This document shows positions 1-4,793 of a DNA stretch of 12,299 nt, piece after piece (the first letter of the stretch is position 1; every line of letters starts with the position of its first letter). The stretch is taken from NCBI GenBank assembly GCA_014377395.1, contig JACMPS010000443.1, positions 1 through 12,299 of the forward strand, read 5' to 3'. Source of the DNA: Chthonomonadaceae bacterium. Its GTDB lineage: Bacteria > Armatimonadota > Chthonomonadetes > Chthonomonadales > Chthonomonadaceae. A program made the translations under genes and the position numbers. The notes beneath the pieces were generated by a model. That model ran no database searches, was not told where the DNA came from, and saw only the letters and a program-made list of their open reading frames with translations.

Positions 1-2
1 AT

Positions 3-287
3 GCACAACATCAGGAGGGCGTCACTTATGCACTGAGGGCGCAACAAGCGAAAGTGTTACTCCGGCAAGTCCGTCCCGGAATGACACGCGAGGAAGTTGA
101 AAAGATTTTGCTCTGGCAAGACGGAGGAGGATCAGGACCAAGTGAGGGACGCTATTATTTCGGCGCAAAAGTGATGATCGAGGTTTCTTACGATGTTGCG
201 CTTCCGGGTACGCTTTTTCCTTATGTGGAATCGAGGCGAGTCGTCGGAACTCCGAAGATTTATTGGAGTTGGTACCACACTGACTGA
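3..287 (+). CDS. Hypothetical protein with BamE/SmpA-like motif, 5' end cut by window edge
   Basis: The reading frame is open from the left edge to the TGA at 285-287, so the true start may lie outside the window. If it starts inside, the GTG at 54 is possible, with GAGGG at 35-39 rather far upstream. The clearest signature is RPGMTREEVEKIL, encoded near 75-110. This resembles the 'GMT..EV..LLG' element at the start of BamE/SmpA-like folds, often found in small lipoproteins and secreted proteins. It is followed by a glycine-rich turn and a beta-rich stretch (YYFGAKVMIEVSYDV) and a Trp/Tyr-rich end. No membrane segment or lipobox is visible because the N-terminus is missing. The gene runs toward the Uma2 pseudogene. 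Family placement is inference from one motif; the specific function is unknown. Confidence 0.55.
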   Translation, partial: AQHQEGVTYALRAQQAKVLLRQVRPGMTREEVEKILLWQDGGGSGPSEGRYYFGAKVMIEVSYDVALPGTLFPYVESRRVVGTPKIYWSWYHTD

Positions 288-339
288 AGCATAGAGAACT
301 TATCTCGCTCCGCTGTTTCCGCAAGGATCAAACACGTAG

Positions 340-453
340 GGCAAGCCTTTGCATTTGCCTCTCCTCCGAAGAATGAGGAAGTCGGGAGAGGGCTGAGCGG
401 GTGAAATCAAGGTGAGGTTTACAAGCATGAACTATGAAGAGAGGGGGCTTGCC
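340..453. repeat. Inverted repeats between convergent genes (REP-like)
   Basis: Two nested inverted repeats lie between the convergent genes. The outer pair is GGCAAGCC (340-347) and GGCTTGCC (446-453), an 8-bp perfect match, with the right arm just inside the 3' end of the Uma2 pseudogene. The inner pair is CCTCTCC (358-364) and GGAGAGG (385-391), 7 bp with a 20-base loop. The inner pair resembles the dispersed 'CCTCTCC...GGAGAGGGC' palindromes seen between genes in many bacterial genomes. No T-tract follows either arm, so it is not called a terminator. TTGCCTCT also recurs directly at 356-363 and 450-457. Confidence 0.35.
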
Positions 454-1083
454 TCTTTCCAACTCGCCAGAACGGTTGCAAGTTTCGGAGAAGGGTCCGC
501 CCATAGCCACGCTACTTCAAGCCAGAACCCCACAAGGACGACGCTCTCAAAACGTGTTTCCTCAACAAGTGGAATGATCACGAAAACTCCGTCCTCATCC
601 AATCGGTAGAACTCGGCTTTCTCACGCTCCGCATCAATCAACCAGTATTCCAGTACCCCGGCATCCGCATATTCTCTCAATTTGTCGCGGCGATCTCGTG
701 TGCGGCTTTCCGGGCTGATGAATCCAACCGCAAGGGTAGGCGGCACCGTCGAGATGCTGCTTTGTAAGACGATCCCTGATCTCGTTCGCCACGAAGAGAA
801 TATCCGACTCACGCACGGTGTCGGTCTTGATATGGACTTTGTAGGCGGCGATAATGACTTCGCCCGCGTCCTTTTCCTCAACAAAGTCGCTGAGAAGTCT
901 CGCAAGAAATAAAGCCAAATTTTGATGTTGTCGTGTTGGATTCCAGCGAATCACTTCTCCGTTTACATATTCCGCAAACCCGCCCTCGTCGTCGTTAAGA
1001 GCCAGAAACTCTTCGACGCTCATCCGGTTAAGGGGCTTTTGGGGTGGTTTCGAGGTCAAAGTGGATTATTGTGAAGTCGCCAT
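432..1083 (-). pseudogene. Decayed Uma2-family (PD-(D/E)XK fold) endonuclease gene
   Basis: Translated in two frames, this is a recognisable Uma2-family protein of normal length (about 215 residues). The N-terminal part reads RMSVEEFLALNDDEGGF, a VNGEVI strand and ESDILFVANE. The C-terminal part, in another frame, reads SPESRTRDRRDKLREYADAG and then EYWLIDAER. The frames must switch near 741-747 (at HLDG/PPTLAV), a one-base gain or two-base loss. A second lesion lies at the 5' end. The best start, ATG at 1083-1081, has a good GGGAG ribosome site ten bases upstream, but codon 6 is TAA (1068-1066); translation could only restart at TTG 1059 or ATG 1023. The family's usual 'VVE' acidic residue before the SP motif is Gly here (LAVGFISPES). 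Uma2 proteins are predicted nucleases of uncertain biology. The gene lies 44 bases downstream of rdgB on the same strand and was probably co-transcribed. Confidence 0.8.
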
Positions 1084-1127
1084 AAAAAACTTACTCCCTT
1101 CATTACAGTGATCACCCAAAACAGTTA

Positions 1128-1751
1128 TCAACCGAAAATTTCACGCAGATGCTTGGCGGCACAGGAGAGGGCTTTTCCCCGGTGACTGACCTTATGCTTG
1201 TCTTCCGGCAACAGTTCCGCCATGTGCTTTCCGGTGCCGGGGAAAAGAAAAATCGGATCGTAGCCGAACCCGTAATCGCCCCGCATTTCGTGCGCGACTC
1301 GCCCCTCACAAATCCCCAGGCACTCAAAAGTGCGCCCATCGGGGAGAGCAATCACTACGGCAGACTGAAAACGACAAGTGCGCTCCTCATCGGAAACGTC
1401 CTCCATCATTTCCAGAATTTTCGTCATTTTCACCTCGAAAGAAGTGTTTTCGCCGAGAAAGCGGTGCGACTTTACTCCCGGCGAACCACCGAGCGCGTCC
1501 ACACAAAAACCGCCATCGTCGGCAATCGTAACCAGCCCGGAAAGTTGCAAACCCGCACGGGCTTTCAAGTGACTGTTCTCAAAGAACGTCTCGCCTGTTT
1601 CCTCGACTTCGGGGGTAGCGGGAAAATCCTGCAACGTCAGCAATTCGAGATCGAGGTCTGTGGAGGCGAGAATCGTTTGCATTTCGCCCCGCTTTTTCGG
1701 ATTGGTGGTAGCGATCAACAATTTACGCGGAGGTGAAAGAGAGAGAGTCAC
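1128..1751 (-). CDS. rdgB: dITP/XTP pyrophosphatase (RdgB/HAM1 family)
   Basis: The 207-residue product is a house-cleaning enzyme that hydrolyses dITP, ITP and XTP to the monophosphate and pyrophosphate, keeping deaminated purines out of DNA and RNA. Family signatures appear in order. ATTNPKKRGE (about 14-23) is the nucleotide/phosphate loop. ADDGGFCVDALGGSPGV (77-93) carries the acidic pair. GFGYDPIF (161-168) and SHRGKA (189-194) bind the base. The usual ADDSGL reads ADDGGF, a mild variation. Length is normal (about 190-210). The only workable start is GTG at 1751-1749, with AAAGGAAAG about ten bases upstream inside the end of rph. The gene follows rph after only TAG and one codon, in the same frame, so the pair is one operon and almost a fusion. 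Function is secure. Confidence 0.95.
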   Translation of the reverse strand: MTLSLSPPRKLLIATTNPKKRGEMQTILASTDLDLELLTLQDFPATPEVEETGETFFENSHLKARAGLQLSGLVTIADDGGFCVDALGGSPGVKSHRFLGENTSFEVKMTKILEMMEDVSDEERTCRFQSAVVIALPDGRTFECLGICEGRVAHEMRGDYGFGYDPIFLFPGTGKHMAELLPEDKHKVSHRGKALSCAAKHLREIFG

Positions 1752-1754
1752 GGG

Positions 1755-2480
1755 CTAAATCTTTCCTTTCAGTGCCGCTTTTTGGATTGCGAACAGTTGA
1801 TCCAATCCGATTTGAGCCAGATCGAGCAGACGGTTCATGCGGTTGCGGTCAAACGGAACCTTTTCGCCTGTCCCCTGCACCTCAATGTATTTCCCCTTGT
1901 CGGTTGCGATCACGTTCATGTCCACGCCCGCTTTGTGATCCTCCTCATAACAAAAATCCAGAACTTCATCACTGCCTACCACGCCCACGCTGATCGCCGC
2001 CACCTGCGAGAGAAGCGGCATCCGCTCAATTTTTCGGTCGGAAACCAATTTAGCACACGCCTCCGCAACGGCGACATAGGCTCCGGTGATTGACGCGCAT
2101 CGGGTTCCGGCGTCCGCCTGCAGCACGTCGCAATCAATCCACAACGTGCGCTCTCCAAGAACGGGCATTTCGATGACGGTTCGCAAACTGCGCCCGATCA
2201 AGCGTTGGATTTCGACGGTGCGCCCTCCCGGTCCCGATTTTGTCTCGCGGTTTGTGCGCGTGTGGGTCGCACGGGGAAGCATTCCGTATTCAGCCGTCAC
2301 CCAGCCGAGTTCACCCTCGAATTTGCGGAAGGGCGGAATTTTATCCTCCACCGAGCAAGTGCAGATGACGCGGGTATCTCCCATTTCGATCAGGCAAGAG
2401 CCTTCGGCGTTCGGCATAAATCCGGTTGTGATTTTGGTGGGGCGCATTTCCTTTGCACCGCGTCCGTCAAATCTTGGCAT
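1755..2480 (-). CDS. rph: Ribonuclease PH
   Basis: The 241-residue product is a phosphorolytic 3'-5' exoribonuclease that trims tRNA 3' ends using inorganic phosphate and forms a hexameric ring. It is family length and colinear throughout. Visible signatures are the N-terminal RFDGRG (3-8), the WVTAEYGMLPRAT segment (60-72), GGRTVEIQRLIGRSLR (85-100), which carries RNA- and phosphate-site arginines, DCDVLQADAGTRCASITGAY (116-135) and EEDHKAGVDMNV (179-190) with the metal-site acidic residues. The ATG at 2480 gives the canonical N-terminus; the Shine-Dalgarno before it is weak (AACGAGAT). It is the first gene of the rph-rdgB unit and is divergent from the 2625-3460 genes. A 7-bp inverted repeat lies in its upstream region. 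The assignment is secure. Confidence 0.96.
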   Translation of the reverse strand: MPRFDGRGAKEMRPTKITTGFMPNAEGSCLIEMGDTRVICTCSVEDKIPPFRKFEGELGWVTAEYGMLPRATHTRTNRETKSGPGGRTVEIQRLIGRSLRTVIEMPVLGERTLWIDCDVLQADAGTRCASITGAYVAVAEACAKLVSDRKIERMPLLSQVAAISVGVVGSDEVLDFCYEEDHKAGVDMNVIATDKGKYIEVQGTGEKVPFDRNRMNRLLDLAQIGLDQLFAIQKAALKGKI

Positions 2481-2508
2481 GAAAAATCTCGTTTCTGATG
2501 TGATGTTT

Positions 2509-2543
2509 CCGTTCCATAGTGTTGTCTGTTATTGGCGGAACGG
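2509..2543. promoter_or_regulatory. Perfect 7-bp inverted repeat in the rph / small-ORF divergent region
   Basis: CCGTTCC at 2509-2515 and GGAACGG at 2537-2543 form a perfect inverted repeat with a 21-base spacer. It lies 28-62 bases upstream of the rph start codon and ends one base before the -35 element of a putative + strand promoter. It could be a dyad operator shared by both directions, or a leader hairpin in the rph mRNA. No regulator is identifiable from the sequence. Confidence 0.3.
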
Positions 2544-2544
2544 C

Positions 2545-2573
2545 TTAAGAACTGCCTTTTGTCTGCCGATAAT
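2545..2573 (+). promoter_or_regulatory. Putative sigma-70-type promoter for the small ORF / PepSY unit
   Basis: A -35 element TTAAGA (2545-2550, 4 of 6 consensus bases) is followed by a 17-base spacer and a -10 element GATAAT (2568-2573, 5 of 6). Transcription would begin near 2580, about 45 bases before the ATG at 2625. A hairpin with 9-bp arms (ATTTCGCCG at 2572-2580, CGGTGAAAT at 2587-2595, one G-T pair, loop GGTAAA) overlaps the expected start of the transcript. The call rests on consensus matching and position only. Confidence 0.4.
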
Positions 2574-2624
2574 TTCGCCGGGTAAACGGTGAAATCCTCT
2601 TCGACAAAAAAGCGGGAAGAAAAA

Positions 2625-2789
2625 ATGAAACGTCAAGCGGATAGTCCCGTCAATGAACGTGTTGCAACAATACTCCGCTCTCGGACGGAAATCGAGCGAA
2701 AGCCGAATCTCCACCGGGACGAGTTTCTTTTTTTAGGGAGGGTCTTCATTGTCCGTTCTACTCACGATTTAGGAGATCAAGACAGGTGA
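2625..2789 (+). CDS. Possible 54-residue small protein, translationally coupled to the next gene
   Basis: I do not recognise this protein. The frame starts at ATG 2625 behind a purine-rich site (GGGAAG, about eight bases upstream). It encodes a charged N-terminal half (MKRQADSPVNERVATILRSR) and then a short hydrophobic patch (EFLFLGRVFIV), ending DLGDQDR. Three points favour a real gene. A promoter-like element lies 50 bases upstream. The ribosome site is well spaced. The TGA stop (2787-2789) overlaps the GTG start of the next gene as GTGA, the arrangement typical of translational coupling. Against it are its short length, the lack of any known domain, and the chance that it is only a leader. 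An ATG-to-stop frame of this size can also arise by chance. Confidence 0.38.
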   Translation: MKRQADSPVNERVATILRSRTEIERKPNLHRDEFLFLGRVFIVRSTHDLGDQDR

Positions 2790-3460
2790 AGACAGGTAAA
2801 ATGTTTGCGCGAACAGCTCTGGTGCTATTCGCTTTCGGAATCGTGGTCTGGGGCGTTTATAAAAAGACCTCAGAAGAACAACTCGCGAAATCTCGACGTG
2901 TCGGATTATACACGGACGAACAAATCAACTGGCGAAGTGAACGCATCGCACGGTCTCTCTGGAGAGGGGCGACGGGGTACGTGCTGAAATCGGTTCCGCT
3001 TTTTGGTGAGGACAAATCCGGCAAAAAAATTGCCGTCTGGCACGTAGAGTGTAGCACTACGTCGGGAACCTCTCTCGGCGAAATCAATTGGAACGCAGAA
3101 GACGGACAGATGACGCACCTGACTTCCGCGTCCATTCGCCCTCCCTATCGGCGGCGTTTGCTCACTTCCGAAGAGGTGGAACGTGCGGCTTCCGCTTATT
3201 CGCGGACGATTGGGATGAGCGTCTATGGGTTAACCGAGATGCAATCGCAGGGAGATCGCACCTGCCTTGTGCGCGGTATTGCCGAAAAGGGGAGTGTCTG
3301 GCTTTACATTGATCGTGAATCGGGGTTGCTCAGGCAAGCCCTCCTGCACCCGAAACCTCAGACTTTAGAGGAAAAGGGCAAAATTAGTCGTTCTCCGTTC
3401 CAGGTTGCGGAAGCGAATTCTAAATCTTCTCGCGAAGTCAAAAAGAGCGGAGCCTTTTGA
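2786..3460 (+). CDS. Membrane-anchored protein with PepSY-like domains
   Basis: The 224-residue product has a short basic N-terminus, then one hydrophobic segment (ALVLFAFGIVVWGVY, about 11-25). Cleavage is not evident, so it is probably a membrane anchor with the rest outside. Two similar alpha/beta stretches follow. The first (about 43-115) starts YTDEQINWRSERIARSL and ends in strands including GEINWNAEDGQMTHL. The second (about 125-187) starts LLTSEEVERAASAYS and ends WLYIDRESGLLRQALL. This helix-then-strands pattern resembles paired PepSY domains, which occur in peptidase propeptides and regulatory or envelope proteins. The C-terminal 35 residues are polar and basic and overlap murI on the other strand. 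Start: GTG 2786 has AGGAG ten bases upstream and overlaps the preceding stop; ATG 2801 is an alternative. The PepSY assignment is moderate and the role unknown. Confidence 0.7.
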   Translation: MKTGKMFARTALVLFAFGIVVWGVYKKTSEEQLAKSRRVGLYTDEQINWRSERIARSLWRGATGYVLKSVPLFGEDKSGKKIAVWHVECSTTSGTSLGEINWNAEDGQMTHLTSASIRPPYRRRLLTSEEVERAASAYSRTIGMSVYGLTEMQSQGDRTCLVRGIAEKGSVWLYIDRESGLLRQALLHPKPQTLEEKGKISRSPFQVAEANSKSSREVKKSGAF

Positions 3461-4203
3461 CAAAAGGCTTCGGCATCTCCTGTTGTCGTTAGAAGCGAAG
3501 ATGCTGGGGTGTCCCTCAGTAAGTCTTTCTGGAAAAGGGATAGAGAAACCGCCTCTATCGTTGCTTCCGCCGGATCAATAAATTGGACAGTGGGGGCGAG
3601 TTCGCGCAAAACGGAAAGCAGGTAAGGGTAGTGAGTACATCCGAGAATCACGGTATCGGCTTCTCCCCTTAAAATCGGGGCAAGATAGGCTTCGGCAACA
3701 TCAAAGGCTTCTCGGCTTAGAGATTGTCCTGCCTCGACAAGCGGCACAAACTGTGGACAGGCAACCTCCGTCACTTCTAAAAGAGGATCAATCCGGTGGA
3801 GTTCTTGCGTGTAGGCTCCACTGTTGCGGGTTCCTTCGGTGGTGAGGACGCCGATTTTACGGTTGCGGGTTTTCTGTGTCGCTCTTGCCGCGCCGTATCG
3901 GATGACTCCCACCACTAAAAGAGGTGCGTGTTCCTTTTCCGCCGCGTCCATTGCAACTGCCGAAGAAATGTTACACGCCATCACGACGGCTTTGCAACCC
4001 GCCGCGAACAATGCCGACGTAATCCCTAACGCAAAACAACGAATCTCGCTCAGGTCTCTTCCCCCGTAGGGAACGTGCGCCTGATCCGCGACATAAAGGA
4101 TTGATTCATTCGGCAAGGTCTCGAAAAGCCGACTCACCACCGTCAAGCCGCCGACTCCCGAATCAAAGACGCCAATCGGTGCGTCTCTTTCCACACCTCT
4201 CAT
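3358..4203 (-). CDS. murI: Glutamate racemase
   Basis: The enzyme interconverts L- and D-glutamate in the cytoplasm, supplying D-Glu for peptidoglycan. From ATG 4203 the product is 281 residues, normal for the family. Signatures are IGVFDSGVGGLTV (10-22, with the Asp/Ser pair), YVADQAHVPYGGR (37-49), the first catalytic Cys in MACNISSA (C77), TTEGTRNSGAY (121-131) and the second catalytic Cys-Thr-His in LGCTHYP (C189). The usual ACNT/ACNTxSA Thr is Ile (residue 79). A GTG at 4266 is in frame but would add 21 low-complexity residues and overlap the GerMN gene. ATG 4203 sits four bases after that gene's stop with a G-rich ribosome site, so I prefer it. The last 34 codons overlap the convergent PepSY-like gene, and a terminator-like hairpin lies within the 3' coding region. 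Confidence 0.94.
   Translation of the reverse strand: MRGVERDAPIGVFDSGVGGLTVVSRLFETLPNESILYVADQAHVPYGGRDLSEIRCFALGITSALFAAGCKAVVMACNISSAVAMDAAEKEHAPLLVVGVIRYGAARATQKTRNRKIGVLTTEGTRNSGAYTQELHRIDPLLEVTEVACPQFVPLVEAGQSLSREAFDVAEAYLAPILRGEADTVILGCTHYPYLLSVLRELAPTVQFIDPAEATIEAVSLSLFQKDLLRDTPASSLLTTTGDAEAFCQKAPLFLTSREDLEFASATWNGERLILPFSSKV
3448..3472 (-). terminator. Terminator-like hairpin inside the 3' coding end of murI
   Basis: Positions 3448-3458 and 3462-3472 pair over 11 bp (including one G-T pair) around the 3-base loop GAC. Read on the - strand, the stem is followed at once by CTCTTTTTG, which is the layout of a Rho-independent terminator. However, it lies about 90 bases before the murI stop codon. 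On the + strand no T-tract follows, although the loop contains part of the stop codon of the PepSY-like gene. The structure is seen directly; terminator activity is inference. Confidence 0.4.
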
Positions 4204-4207
4204 GTCT

Positions 4208-4747
4208 CTATTGCGCCCCTTCACGGGAAGTTTCGTTCGAGGCGGCACTGTTTTCCCCGTTTGCACGAACCGGAAAAGGCGTTCCCCAATCCGTTACCTC
4301 GGAGGTAAACGGTTTTCCTTCGACCATCACGGACATTTTTTGTACTGCCGGAAACGCCGCCAGCGTTTTTCGCAGGGCTTTTTGTGCTTCGGATTCGGTG
4401 CGTTCTCCCATTGTGCTGATTTTAGCAAATTCGGCACTGAGATCGAGTTTGACAACCCCCTCGGACAAAGCCGCGCTTTTCAATTTTGTTTCCGCAGGGA
4501 AAAGAACACCCGATTTCTCTTTCAACAAGGCAGTGATGGCATCGGAGATCGGTGTTTTTTCGGTAGGACTTGCCTGTACTTCCGCTTGTTTCGTCGTCGC
4601 AGAGGGCGTCGGCGAGGGAGACGAGGTTTCGGCAACTGCCTTTGCCATTGGCTCAGTTCCCTTGCAACCGGCGAACAGAAGCAACGGAAGAAAGAGCAAA
4701 ACCAAGCGTGGATTTGTTTTAGATAGGGTCACGGGCTTACGTCTCAT
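4208..4747 (-). CDS. GerMN-domain lipoprotein
   Basis: From ATG 4747 the product has 179 residues. A basic N-terminus (MRRKPVTLSK) and hydrophobic run lead into the lipobox LFAGC, with the lipidated Cys at residue 28, so it is an exported lipoprotein. A Ser/Thr/Pro/Ala-rich linker (about 35-65) follows. The C-terminal part (about 65-165) matches the GerMN fold, as in GVVKLDLSAEF, then a helix EAQKALRKTLAAFPAV and the strand KMSVMVEGKPF. GerMN proteins such as Bacillus GerM are linked to the cell envelope and peptidoglycan. The frame extends upstream to 4924, but that part overlaps the amidase gene and lacks signal features. A GTG five codons after the ATG is another possible start. The gene sits 46 bases after the amidase and four bases before murI, so the three are probably one operon. 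The specific role is not known. Confidence 0.85.
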   Translation of the reverse strand: MRRKPVTLSKTNPRLVLLFLPLLLFAGCKGTEPMAKAVAETSSPSPTPSATTKQAEVQASPTEKTPISDAITALLKEKSGVLFPAETKLKSAALSEGVVKLDLSAEFAKISTMGERTESEAQKALRKTLAAFPAVQKMSVMVEGKPFTSEVTDWGTPFPVRANGENSAASNETSREGAQ

Positions 4748-4793
4748 TTCAGGAGTGAGCAAATTCAAGTGGAGGAAGGTTTTCTCTTTCACT

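Noticed and set aside
1149..1736. 195-residue + strand frame opposite rdgB
   Set aside because: Antisense shadow of a well-conserved gene, with no domain and no ribosome site.
2086..2592. 168-residue + strand frame opposite rph
   Set aside because: Antisense to rph, composition typical of a shadow frame, and it runs into the promoter region.
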